Shown piece after piece: positions 1 to 6,157 of a stretch of 7,763 nucleotides of DNA. Position 1 is the first letter of the stretch, and each line of letters starts with the position of its first letter. Origin of the DNA: an uncultured Oscillospiraceae bacterium (GTDB lineage Bacteria > Bacillota > Clostridia > Oscillospirales > Oscillospiraceae); assembly GCA_934515035.1 (NCBI GenBank), contig CAKSXP010000083.1, positions 1 to 7,763 on the forward strand, given 5' to 3'. The position numbers and the translations under genes were made by a program. Below the pieces are notes generated by a model that saw nothing but the letters and a program-made list of their open reading frames with translations, searched no databases and was not told where the DNA came from.

Positions 1-39
1 AACCTGAAATCTGGCGTATCCAACTATTTTCTGTGCCAA
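1..39 (-). CDS. rplK: 50S ribosomal protein L11, N-terminal 13 codons only
   Basis: Downstream of nusG the minus strand reads TTG followed by codons for A-Q-K-I-V-G-Y-A-R-F-Q-V and leaves the window. This matches the conserved L11 N-terminus (M-A-K-K-V-x-G-Y-x-K-L-Q) and the usual nusG-rplK order. L11 is a component of the GTPase-associated centre of the 50S subunit. The start is a TTG codon: no ATG or GTG in the same frame lies between it and the nusG stop, and a perfect AGGAGGT sits 8 nt upstream. The start lies 17 nt after the nusG stop, so the two genes are probably co-transcribed. The identification rests on 13 residues plus context. Confidence 0.85.
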   Translation of the reverse strand, partial: MAQKIVGYARFQV

Positions 40-47
40 TTTAAAGC

Positions 48-54
48 ACCTCCT
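48..54 (-). promoter_or_regulatory. Ribosome binding site that fixes the TTG start of rplK
   Basis: The minus strand reads AGGAGGT, a full anti-16S match, 8 nt before the TTG codon at 37-39 and just after the nusG stop. It is the reason for accepting the non-ATG start of rplK. Confidence 0.85.
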
Positions 55-56
55 GA

Positions 57-581
57 TTAATCTTTGACCGGTTCGACCTGTTCGATCTCGAGGTCTACCG
101 GCGTCTCTCTGCCAAACATGGAGACAATGACGCGGACGCGGTCCTTGTCCGCATCAAGCTCGTCCACAGTGCCGAGGAAGCCCTCCAGCGGGCCGTCAAT
201 GACCTTGACGGTGTCGCCAAGCTCGAAGCCGACGACGATCTCGTGGCGCTCAACGCCGAGATCCTGGATCTCCTTATCGGACAGGGGAACAGGCTTTCCG
301 TCACTTCCGACAAAACCGGTGGCGCCGCGGACATTGCGGACAAGATGCCAGCTTTCGTCGGTCATGATCATTTTTACGAGCACATAACCCGGGAAAACCT
401 TGCGGTCAACCGTTTTCTCGCCGGATTCGGTGAGCTCGGTAACGGTTTCGAGGGGAATGTTGACTTCGTGAATAAGGTCCTGCATCCTACGGTTTTCAGC
501 CGCTTTCATGATAGCGGCGGCAACCGTATTTTCATACCCGGAATAGGTATGGACAACATACCATTTTGCTGCTTCGCTCAT
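57..581 (-). CDS. nusG: Transcription elongation/antitermination factor NusG
   Basis: This 174-residue protein has the usual length of bacterial NusG and no large insertion. Residues 7-100 form the NGN domain that binds the RNA polymerase clamp (WYVVHTYSGYE near the start, FPGYVLVKM at 63-71, VRGATGFVG at 84-92). Residues about 119-152 form the KOW domain (GDTVKVIDGPLEGFLG), which contacts S10 or Rho. The frame is open 9 nt further to a TTG at 588-590, but that codon overlaps the secE stop and has no spaced Shine-Dalgarno sequence. The ATG at 579-581 has an AGG core about 9 nt upstream and is preferred. Only 5 nt separate it from the secE stop, suggesting translational coupling. The gene is co-directional with rpmG, secE and rplK. 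Confidence 0.97.
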   Translation of the reverse strand: MSEAAKWYVVHTYSGYENTVAAAIMKAAENRRMQDLIHEVNIPLETVTELTESGEKTVDRKVFPGYVLVKMIMTDESWHLVRNVRGATGFVGSDGKPVPLSDKEIQDLGVERHEIVVGFELGDTVKVIDGPLEGFLGTVDELDADKDRVRVIVSMFGRETPVDLEIEQVEPVKD

Positions 582-586
582 TTTTG

Positions 587-865
587 TCAACCTGCAAGGG
601 AAATCAGAGCCTTAACAGCCGCCTGGGCGAGACTGTCGAAGCCCCAGAGAACTATCGCGGCGGCAACCATAACGACCAGAGCGACGACTGTGTTGTTGAG
701 CGTCTGCTTCGGCGTGGGCCAAACGACCTTTTTAAGTTCGGCCTTCATCTCACGGAACCACTTGGCGATGGACTTGAAAAAGCTCTTCTTGGGCTTGGCT
801 TCTCTCTTAACTGCGGTCTTTGCGGCCTTGGCGGGGACATTGTTCTTGTTCTCTTCTTTAGCCAT
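587..865 (-). CDS. secE: Preprotein translocase subunit SecE
   Basis: This 92-residue, single-span SecE of the short Gram-positive type stabilises SecY in the SecYEG protein-conducting channel of the inner membrane. Residues 1-28 are a charged, Lys/Ala-rich cytoplasmic tail. Residues 36-54 carry the family signature, an amphipathic helix ending in VVWPTPKQT. Residues 57-76 are one hydrophobic segment (VVALVVMVAAAIVLWG). The frame extends upstream to a TTG at 881-883, but the ATG at 863-865 has AAAGGA at 875-880 with 9 nt spacing, and it matches the usual MA-K start, so it was chosen. It lies 27 nt after rpmG and 5 nt before nusG, the normal order in Firmicutes. No tRNA gene sits between rpmG and secE, although tRNA-Trp is found there in some relatives. 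Confidence 0.97.
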   Translation of the reverse strand: MAKEENKNNVPAKAAKTAVKREAKPKKSFFKSIAKWFREMKAELKKVVWPTPKQTLNNTVVALVVMVAAAIVLWGFDSLAQAAVKALISLAG

Positions 866-892
866 TTTCGCACATCCTTTCAATTAAGAGAC

Positions 893-1042
893 TTATTTGG
901 TTTCGCTGTGGGTAGTGTGCTTGCGGCAGAAAGGACAATACTTGTTCATTTCAAGCTTGTCAGGAGTGTTTTTCTTGTTCTTGATGGTGTTGTAATTCCT
1001 CTGCTTGCACTCATTGCATCTGAGAGTAACTTTGACTCGCAT
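893..1042 (-). CDS. rpmG: 50S ribosomal protein L33, zinc-binding (C+) form
   Basis: This 49-residue protein begins MRVKVTLRC and has the typical L33 body ([12 protein letters not shown], then [18 protein letters not shown]). Two CxxC pairs (Cys 9/12 and 36/39) form the zinc ribbon of the C+ paralogue. L33 is a small 50S protein near the E site. The frame is open upstream to 1168, but that extension lacks family similarity and overlaps the predicted promoter's -10 and transcription start region. The ATG at 1040-1042 is preceded by AAAGGAGGT (1049-1057) with 6 nt spacing. It is the first gene of the rpmG-secE-nusG-rplK cluster and has its own promoter and a leader of about 110 nt. Confidence 0.97.
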   Translation of the reverse strand: MRVKVTLRCNECKQRNYNTIKNKKNTPDKLEMNKYCPFCRKHTTHSETK

Positions 1043-1064
1043 AACGGCACCTCCTTTAATATTT

Positions 1065-1081
1065 GGTCCGTTAACGGGACC
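1065..1081 (-). repeat. Palindrome in the rpmG leader
   Basis: The minus strand reads GGTCC-CGTTAAC-GGACC. It contains the perfect 10-bp palindrome CCGTTAACGG (1068-1077), and as RNA it can form a stem of at least 5 bp. It ends about 8 nt before the rpmG Shine-Dalgarno sequence. It could be an operator or an mRNA structure; the sequence does not say which. Confidence 0.5.
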
Positions 1082-1126
1082 GTTTGCCTCCCTGTTCAGA
1101 TACTGCGGAGCTATTTTTGCGCACAC

Positions 1127-1144
1127 AAAAAAAGCCTCTCGGCT
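1127..1144 (-). terminator. Short GNRA hairpin plus T-tract just after the rpmG transcription start
   Basis: On the minus strand AGCC-GAGA-GGCT is followed directly by a run of T (1127-1133). The stem is only 4 bp with a GAGA tetraloop, which is weak for an intrinsic terminator. It begins about 8 nt after the predicted transcription start, so it could be a leaky early terminator or pause site, or could stop read-through from the upstream surface-protein gene. Confidence 0.3.
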
Positions 1145-1158
1145 GACAGGTAATATAT

Positions 1159-1187
1159 AATATACCACCTGCCCGCCGGGAGGTCAA
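1159..1187 (-). promoter_or_regulatory. Sigma-70/SigA-type promoter of the rpmG-secE-nusG-rplK cluster
   Basis: On the minus strand TTGACC (1182-1187) and TATATT (1159-1164) are separated by exactly 17 bp, one mismatch from consensus in each hexamer. The predicted transcription start is near 1151-1152, leaving a leader of about 110 nt before the rpmG ATG. It lies in the gap between the surface-protein gene and rpmG, as expected for a highly expressed ribosomal/secretion cluster. Confidence 0.85.
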
Positions 1188-1207
1188 CAGTTATTTTGCG
1201 TTTTTTT

Positions 1208-1229
1208 CTGAAAAATCAGGCTTTTTCAG
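1208..1229 (-). terminator. AT-rich inverted repeat 3' of the surface-protein gene
   Basis: CTGAAAAA (1208-1215) and TTTTTCAG (1222-1229) are a perfect 8-bp inverted repeat with a 6-nt loop, beginning 3 nt after the stop codon of the 1232-4360 gene. In the minus-strand RNA the stem is followed by a run of A, not U, so it is not a canonical intrinsic terminator. It may mark or protect the 3' end of that mRNA. Confidence 0.35.
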
Positions 1230-1231
1230 GC

Positions 1232-1900
1232 TTACACCGGGATGTAGACATATTCGTAGTCGGCCCAGTAATCGAGGGTTCCGTCAAGATAACGCTCTTC
1301 GCGGGTCATGCATCCGTTCTTGTCATAGAAATACTTTATGACCAGCGGTTCGCCGCTCCAGGCCTCTCCCGATTCTTCGATGACTCTGCCGGCCGAGTCG
1401 TATTTATACGTGGTCGTCTCATCTCCGAGCGTGCGGCTGATAACGCGTCCCTTGGCATCATAGACGTATTTGTATTCGACTCTGTCCTCCATGCCGTTAT
1501 CCTGATGATATACGATCGTCAATGTGTTGCCGTATTTGTCATAGGTATAGGCATAGCTGTGGTAGTTGGAGGCATTGTTTTTATTCTGCCAGTACTCAAG
1601 GACAAGGCGGCCGTTTGCGTCATAGGTATAGGTCGTCTCTCCGGCGAAAGCGTATTCTTCGTTCGTCATGGAGATCACGCGGCCCTTTTCGTCGTAGGTA
1701 TAGGTGAATATTTCTTCACTGTCCGGAGAGGTGCTGTTGACATCGTATTTCGTCACTTTTTCCTTTTTGATCCTGTCTCCGCTGTATGTATATTCGTGGA
1801 ACTCGCGATCGGGGATATAATCCGGATAATACTTGGCCTGGTTTTCGTTAGATGTGGTCTCGCTCAGCAGATTGCCGTGGCTGTCATAGGTGTATTTTAT
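1232..1900 (-). repeat. Tandem YD (RHS-type) peptide repeats in the surface protein
   Basis: Residues 821-1042 contain a repeating pattern Y-x-Y-D-x-x-G-(R/N)-(V/L): YTYDSHGN (823), YTYDEKGR (887), YTYDANGR (911), YTYDKYGN (938), YVYDAKGR (965), YKYDSAGR (985) and YFYDKNGC (1010). A degenerate copy YTYSGDR lies at 857 and a final YEYVY at 1035. Spacing is 20-34 residues. The repeats differ in sequence, so they are old protein repeats rather than recent DNA duplications. The protein ends 3 residues after the last half-repeat. Confidence 0.85.
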
Positions 1901-4360
1901 GGTGGTCGTAAGGCTGTTGCGCATGACTGAGACGTGATACGGGCTGTTTTCTTCGGCGGAGGCCACATTGACCGTGAGCTTGACGGTCATTGTGCGGCTG
2001 ACCGTTGTGAACGCGGCAGATACCGCGGCGTAGCTGTCGGTCTCCTTCGCCGTGACGGTGAGCGTCTGGCCCGCCTTGAGATATGCGGCAGCTTTGCCGT
2101 CCGCGTCCGTAGTCATGTCCGGATATCCGGGGAGACTGAGCGCTGCTCCGGATACGGCGTCGCCGTTAGGATCGACGACAACAAAGGTGACGCGGTAGGA
2201 ATAGTTATCGCAGCCGCCGAGCGCGAACTTGTATGGCGAGCTGAGAGAGTTCGTCGAGACGTGGAAGTCGAAGTGTTTCTTGGGTATCTTGGCCAGCTGA
2301 ACATTTATCAGGTCTTTGACAAGCTTTTCACCGATCCCGACGGAAATGACAAAGCTCAGCGACTTTATCGTTTTTACGGAGCCCTGGAAGCACGCCGCGC
2401 AGAGATGCTTTCTGGAATCGTCCACCGGGACGGCTTGTTCGACCTTGACCTCAAGGACGGAGTCCGCACGCATCTTGATGTGCAGTATCCAGATGGCGGA
2501 TATGCCGATATCGAGCCTAGGACCGATAGTGAGTTTGACGCCCTGGGACAGGTCAAGGTTTTCGTCGGAGGCCGTGTCTCCGTCAAGGGTCGTATAGCCA
2601 AGGTCGGTGGAATATCTGAAGCCGGAGATATTCGTTGTCGTCCTTGAGTAGGTGAACGAGGCCTCGGCCGCCAGCTTGAAAATGAAATAGGCGTCAAAAT
2701 CGACGGTTATGCCGGGGATCGGCGTCGGCACGCTGTATGTGCCGAGTTTGAGATCGCCGAGGGGTGCGACCTCGGCGAGAGTGGTCGTGAAATCCAGCGA
2801 CATTTTGTTGGTCGTTGTGAGCTGGACGGTGATGTCATAATTGTCCTTGCCGAAAAGCTTGTTGTCAACGAACAGTCTGATATGGAGCTTTACGCCAAGC
2901 TCATATTTGCCGGCACCCTGGAACTTGCCGTACGAGAGCTTGAGCGCAAATTCCAGAGACATCGTGGGATTGATGCTCACGTCAAGATCCTGAAGCGATG
3001 CGGTCCGGGACACGCCGAGATAGGTCACGCCCTCGTCTGCGTCCGAGGCGTCAAATCCGCCGTCCTCGGGGTCGAACTGCATGTCTATCCTTGCAAAGTC
3101 GAAAAACTCGCTCACTTCCGCCTGCGCCGCGGTTATCGTCGCGGTGGAGTTTTCCAGCGTTATGCTGCCGACCTTGAGGATTATGTAATCGGACGGGCCG
3201 CTGCCGTAGACATCGTAAAACAGGTCGCCCTCGCGCAGGGAGGAGACGGTGCTGTCGATGTTTCCGAGAACATAGACCCCGTTTTTCTCGTCCGCGCTTA
3301 TGAGCGTGTTGTGCTGCCTCTCTTCGGACTGCCTGACGCTGTTCCCGATGACTGCAAAGTTGTCGGCCTCATCATCAAAGGTGATTATGGTCTGGCCCGC
3401 AAAATCCTCGGGCGTCTTGGCCATAAAGGTCTGGAAGTCCTTTGTGTATTCGCGGCTGGTGTATTCGTCGCAGAGGGGGATGCCAAGCCCGTTCACGATC
3501 TGTGCCGAGATGACATAAGAGGAGGGAAGCCCGCTGAGCGGGACCGAAACGGCGGTGTGGCCATCCGTAGTTTTGGCGGAGCCGGAGGCGGCGTAATTCC
3601 CGTTCTCGCGCAGGACGGTGACGCTGACCTGCATACCCTCCGGCGCACAGACCTCGACGCTGGCGGCAGTGCCGGAGACGGTTATGCCGTAAACTCCGGA
3701 ATTATACAGCAGGCCGAGTTCCCGCGCCTTTTCGCCGTCAATTGCGCCGGAGGCGGAAAGACGCGAGGCAAGGCTTCCGCTCTCGTCGCTGCATCCGGCA
3801 AGAAGCGCGCGCCAGCTTGTGTAAACGCAGTCGTCGCGGTAGAAGGAGCCGGAGACGTATTCACCGCTGCGGCAGATGCCGGTCTCCGCTGCCTTTTTAT
3901 ATGCCGTGAAGTAGCTGAAGTCTCCGCGGGAATCGTCATATCCCAGCGCGCGGAGAAGGAATGTGAGATACATATTTGCGTTCGCTGTCTCACCGGGGGC
4001 GAAGGTCGTGGCACTCATGCCGTTGGTATAGCCCTTTGCGTAGGCATAGGAGACATACGGCTCCGCCCAGTTCCCGGCGGGAACGTCGGTGAAGGGGTGT
4101 CCGCCGGTGCATTCCAGCGCATCTTCCTCTTCGCCGAGCAGGCGGATGAGAAGCGTCAGAGCTTCCGCGCGGGTCGGTGTGCGTCCAAGCTCATAAACGG
4201 GCTTGCCGTTCTTGTCCGTGCCGGTGCCGCGGAACAGCCCCAGCTCGTAAAGACCGTCGGCGTAGACGGTGTATTTCGGGGTATAGTCTGCGAATACGGC
4301 TATGGGGAAAATGCTTATCGCGAGACACAGTACAAGGATAAGTGAAAGTATTTTCTTCAT
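1232..4360 (-). CDS. Secreted SLH-domain surface protein with C-terminal YD repeats
   Basis: This 1042-residue exported protein begins with a signal peptide (residues 1-24: MKK, hydrophobic core LSLILVLCLAISIFPIAV, cleavage likely after VFA). Residues about 33-165 resemble SLH repeats: LGLFRGTGTD, GRTPTRAEALTLLIRLLG, HPFTDVPAGNWAEPYVSYAYAKG and the degenerate TFAPGETANANMYLTFLLRALGY. SLH domains bind wall polysaccharide. Residues about 230-640 are beta-rich with no family I recognise. A small CxxC (HLCAACFQG, 652-660) follows. Residues about 722-798 look like an Ig or carboxypeptidase-regulatory fold (VVDPNGDAVSGAAL, TTDADGKAAAYLKAGQTLTV). Residues 821-1042 hold YD repeats. No RHS core, toxin or sortase motif is present. 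AGAGGA lies about 10 nt before the ATG. It follows deoD by 52 nt with no clear promoter or terminator. The substrate or ligand is unknown; adhesion or glycan contact is inference. Confidence 0.9.
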   Translation of the reverse strand: MKKILSLILVLCLAISIFPIAVFADYTPKYTVYADGLYELGLFRGTGTDKNGKPVYELGRTPTRAEALTLLIRLLGEEEDALECTGGHPFTDVPAGNWAEPYVSYAYAKGYTNGMSATTFAPGETANANMYLTFLLRALGYDDSRGDFSYFTAYKKAAETGICRSGEYVSGSFYRDDCVYTSWRALLAGCSDESGSLASRLSASGAIDGEKARELGLLYNSGVYGITVSGTAASVEVCAPEGMQVSVTVLRENGNYAASGSAKTTDGHTAVSVPLSGLPSSYVISAQIVNGLGIPLCDEYTSREYTKDFQTFMAKTPEDFAGQTIITFDDEADNFAVIGNSVRQSEERQHNTLISADEKNGVYVLGNIDSTVSSLREGDLFYDVYGSGPSDYIILKVGSITLENSTATITAAQAEVSEFFDFARIDMQFDPEDGGFDASDADEGVTYLGVSRTASLQDLDVSINPTMSLEFALKLSYGKFQGAGKYELGVKLHIRLFVDNKLFGKDNYDITVQLTTTNKMSLDFTTTLAEVAPLGDLKLGTYSVPTPIPGITVDFDAYFIFKLAAEASFTYSRTTTNISGFRYSTDLGYTTLDGDTASDENLDLSQGVKLTIGPRLDIGISAIWILHIKMRADSVLEVKVEQAVPVDDSRKHLCAACFQGSVKTIKSLSFVISVGIGEKLVKDLINVQLAKIPKKHFDFHVSTNSLSSPYKFALGGCDNYSYRVTFVVVDPNGDAVSGAALSLPGYPDMTTDADGKAAAYLKAGQTLTVTAKETDSYAAVSAAFTTVSRTMTVKLTVNVASAEENSPYHVSVMRNSLTTTIKYTYDSHGNLLSETTSNENQAKYYPDYIPDREFHEYTYSGDRIKKEKVTKYDVNSTSPDSEEIFTYTYDEKGRVISMTNEEYAFAGETTYTYDANGRLVLEYWQNKNNASNYHSYAYTYDKYGNTLTIVYHQDNGMEDRVEYKYVYDAKGRVISRTLGDETTTYKYDSAGRVIEESGEAWSGEPLVIKYFYDKNGCMTREERYLDGTLDYWADYEYVYIPV

Positions 4361-4412
4361 AGTGCTGCTTCCTCTCTTTCAGTGCATGATGTCCGTGCAG
4401 GAAAGCTTACGG

Positions 4413-5144
4413 TCAGTTGTAGTGCTTTTCCATACGAACGGCGGTGTCAAGCGCTATCTCGATCATCTGCGTGAGCGAAAGCTGGCGCTCTTCGGAGGTC
4501 AGGGCCTCCGGACGGTAGATGTGGTCGGATATCGTGCAGAGGCACAGCGCGCGTTTTCCGCAGCGCGCGGCGTTGAGGTAAAGGCCGGCGGCCTCCATCT
4601 CGACGGCGTAAACGCCCATCTTTTTCCACTGATCCATGCCGTCGGAGCCGTCGTTGTAGAAGTTGTCGGCGGAGAGAAGATTGCCCACGCGCATGTCAAC
4701 GCCCTTGTCCCCGGCGGCCGCGACGGCCTCGGACAGGAGCGTGAAGTCCGCGATGGGGGCAAAGGTTCCGTTCAGGCTGAACTGGTGGGCGAAGTTGGAG
4801 TCGGTGCAGGCGCCCTGAGCCGCGACGATGTCCATCAGCTTGAGCTCGTCGTTGATACCGCCGGCAGAGCCGATGCGGATGATGCTCTCAACGCCGTAGA
4901 AGTTATAAAGCTCCCAGCTGTAAATGCCGATGGAGGGAATGCCCATGCCGCTTGCCTGCACGGTGACGGGAGTGCCCTTCCAGGTTCCTGTATATCCCTG
5001 AACTCCGCGGACGTTGTTCACGAGCACGGGGTTTTCAAGATAGGTCTCCGCTATGAATTTGGAACGCAGAGGGTCGCCGGGCATAAGGACGGTCTTTGCG
5101 ATCTGGCCGGGCATGGCTTCTATATGGGGGGTCGGTACAGACAT
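4413..5144 (-). CDS. deoD: Purine nucleoside phosphorylase, DeoD type
   Basis: This 243-residue cytoplasmic enzyme has the full length of hexameric DeoD. It cleaves purine (deoxy)ribonucleosides with phosphate to free base plus (deoxy)ribose-1-phosphate, for salvage. Visible motifs are MSVPTPHIEA at the N-terminus, the phosphate-binding GDPLRSKF (23-30, Arg 27), GMGIPSIGIY (66-75), RIGSAGGI (90-97, the second phosphate Arg), SADNFY (158-163), VEMEAAGLY (181-189, ribose-binding Glu) and TISDHIYR (204-211). The catalytic Asp is 207, and Arg 220 is the equivalent of Arg 217 in E. coli. No key residue is missing. The ATG has AGGAG 7 nt upstream. It follows ruvX by 24 nt, so it is probably the last gene of the folC-folT-ruvX-deoD transcript. 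Confidence 0.96.
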   Translation of the reverse strand: MSVPTPHIEAMPGQIAKTVLMPGDPLRSKFIAETYLENPVLVNNVRGVQGYTGTWKGTPVTVQASGMGIPSIGIYSWELYNFYGVESIIRIGSAGGINDELKLMDIVAAQGACTDSNFAHQFSLNGTFAPIADFTLLSEAVAAAGDKGVDMRVGNLLSADNFYNDGSDGMDQWKKMGVYAVEMEAAGLYLNAARCGKRALCLCTISDHIYRPEALTSEERQLSLTQMIEIALDTAVRMEKHYN

Positions 5145-5168
5145 GATGATTCTCCTTTTATAATAAAA

Positions 5169-5585
5169 TTATTTATTGAGTGGTGAATTAAGATAGCCTT
5201 CCAGTATGAGACTGGCGGCTACGGCGTCCACCGTCTGGCGGTGCTTTTTCATTTTTTTGCCGCTGTCGTGCAGTATGCGGTGAGCGTCTATGCTCGTGCG
5301 CCTTTCGTCCCACATGATAACGGGAAGGCCGGACTCTTCCTCCAGCATAGCGGCGAAAGCGCGGCTTTTTTCCGCGCGGGGGCCTTCGCTTCCGTCCATG
5401 TTCTTAGGCAGGCCGAGCACAAGCGTTCCTACGCCGCGCTTACGCGCTTCGTCCGCGATCAGCCGGGAAAGCCGTCCGGCGTCCCATTCGGAGACTGTCC
5501 AGGCCTCCCCGCACAGGGTGGCCGTCAGGTCCGAAACGGCAAGGCCGGTGCGGGCGTCGCCGAAGTCGATTGCCATGATCCGCAT
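5169..5585 (-). CDS. ruvX: YqgF/RuvX family RNase H-fold nuclease (putative pre-16S rRNA nuclease)
   Basis: This 138-residue protein has the standard length for the family. Members are RNase H-fold nucleases: bacterial YqgF is linked to 16S rRNA 5'-end maturation and was also predicted to be a Holliday junction resolvase. Motifs in order are MAIDFGDARTGLAVSD (4-19, catalytic Asp 7), TLVLGLPKNMDGSEG (54-68), WDERRTS (92-98, Glu 94) and TVDAVAASLILEGYL (118-132, Asp 120). All expected acidic positions are present. The start has GAGG at 5596-5599 with 10 nt spacing. It is 23 nt after folT and 24 nt before deoD, so it should share their transcript. In many Firmicutes ruvX sits beside alaS and a small conserved gene; neither is seen here. 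Confidence 0.94.
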   Translation of the reverse strand: MRIMAIDFGDARTGLAVSDLTATLCGEAWTVSEWDAGRLSRLIADEARKRGVGTLVLGLPKNMDGSEGPRAEKSRAFAAMLEEESGLPVIMWDERRTSIDAHRILHDSGKKMKKHRQTVDAVAASLILEGYLNSPLNK

Positions 5586-5608
5586 GTTTTCAAAACCTCG
5601 TTTCGCAG

Positions 5609-6154
5609 TTATTCAACAAAGCCCATCCGGCAAAGCTTCCGGGCTATCGGGGCAAGCAGGGGGATAGCGGCCAGCTTGACGGCGCCGAGCCCCAGTTCCT
5701 GCGGGATGCGGCTGATGAAATATCCCCAATAGCTTTTGCTGTCATAGAGCTGCGAGATCCACAGCGTGTTGAGCAGGAGCGAGAAAACGACGCAGTTTAT
5801 GACAACAGGCAGAACGGTGTTCGGCCAGAAGCGCAGACGAACGTGGTTGTCAAAACGCTTTGAGCGAACGGCGATGAAATAACCGTAGACTGCGCCCATG
5901 AACGCACCGCAGACGCTGAAACCGGGGTGATACGGTCCGAAGGGGAAAAGCAGAGCGCCGATCATATCGCCGAGACCGCCGACGAGCGCGCCGCCGGCCG
6001 GTCCATAGAGCATGGCGCCCATGACGACCGCGGCAAACGCAAAACCGATCTTGAGAAAGGGCGTCTGGATAGAGCAGAAACGGTTGAGCACGATCTCCAG
6101 CGCGACAAGCAGCGCGCACTGGCAGAGCGTTTTGAGAGAAAGCTTTTTTTTCAT
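5609..6154 (-). CDS. folT: ECF transporter S component, folate-specific (FolT family)
   Basis: This 181-residue, strongly hydrophobic protein has about six membrane segments, as S components do. It binds folate outside the cell and docks onto the shared EcfA-EcfA'-EcfT energising module, which is not encoded in this window. Family features are the N-terminal helix KTLCQCALLVALEIVLNRF, then LKIGFAFAAVVMGAMLYGP (34-52), GALVGGLGDMIGALLFPFG (55-73) and YHPGFSVCGAFMGAVYGYF (75-93). The folate assignment rests on this pattern, the THF riboswitch directly upstream and the neighbouring folC; ligand specificity cannot be proved from sequence. The ATG has AAAGGAGG (6161-6168) with 6 nt spacing, and this site lies inside a predicted hairpin. 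ruvX follows after 23 nt. Confidence 0.93.
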   Translation of the reverse strand: MKKKLSLKTLCQCALLVALEIVLNRFCSIQTPFLKIGFAFAAVVMGAMLYGPAGGALVGGLGDMIGALLFPFGPYHPGFSVCGAFMGAVYGYFIAVRSKRFDNHVRLRFWPNTVLPVVINCVVFSLLLNTLWISQLYDSKSYWGYFISRIPQELGLGAVKLAAIPLLAPIARKLCRMGFVE

Positions 6155-6157
6155 AAT

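Noticed and set aside
582..590. TTG start of nusG at 590
   Set aside because: It overlaps the secE stop and its AGG is adjacent to the codon with no spacing; the ATG at 581 is better placed.
866..883. TTG start of secE at 883
   Set aside because: There is no ribosome site at a proper distance; the ATG at 865 has AAAGGA 9 nt upstream.
866..892. tRNA-Trp gene between rpmG and secE
   Set aside because: Some Clostridia carry one near here, but only 27 nt separate the two genes.
1043..1168. N-terminal extension of rpmG to 1168
   Set aside because: The extra 42 residues overlap the predicted -10 and leader. The internal ATG at 1040-1042 has a perfect Shine-Dalgarno sequence and matches the L33 N-terminus.
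1196..2647. Two plus-strand open frames (1196-1930 and 1934-2647)
   Set aside because: Both are antisense to the YD-repeat and Ig-like part of the surface-protein gene, with hydrophobic or Arg-rich low-quality translations and no domain signal. The repeated VIGIG pattern is the mirror of the YD codons.
2882..4345. Plus-strand open frame of 487 codons
   Set aside because: It lies wholly antisense to the surface-protein gene, whose signal peptide, SLH and YD motifs are clear. The antisense product has no recognisable motifs and is a typical shadow of a GC-rich gene.
5145..5168. TTTTA-TTA-TAAAA repeat between ruvX and deoD as a terminator or promoter
   Set aside because: The stem is five A-T pairs only, merges into the deoD ribosome site, and leaves no room for a promoter and leader.
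4302..5186. Plus-strand open frame of 294 codons over deoD
   Set aside because: It is antisense to a deoD gene with every catalytic motif intact and shows no independent protein similarity.
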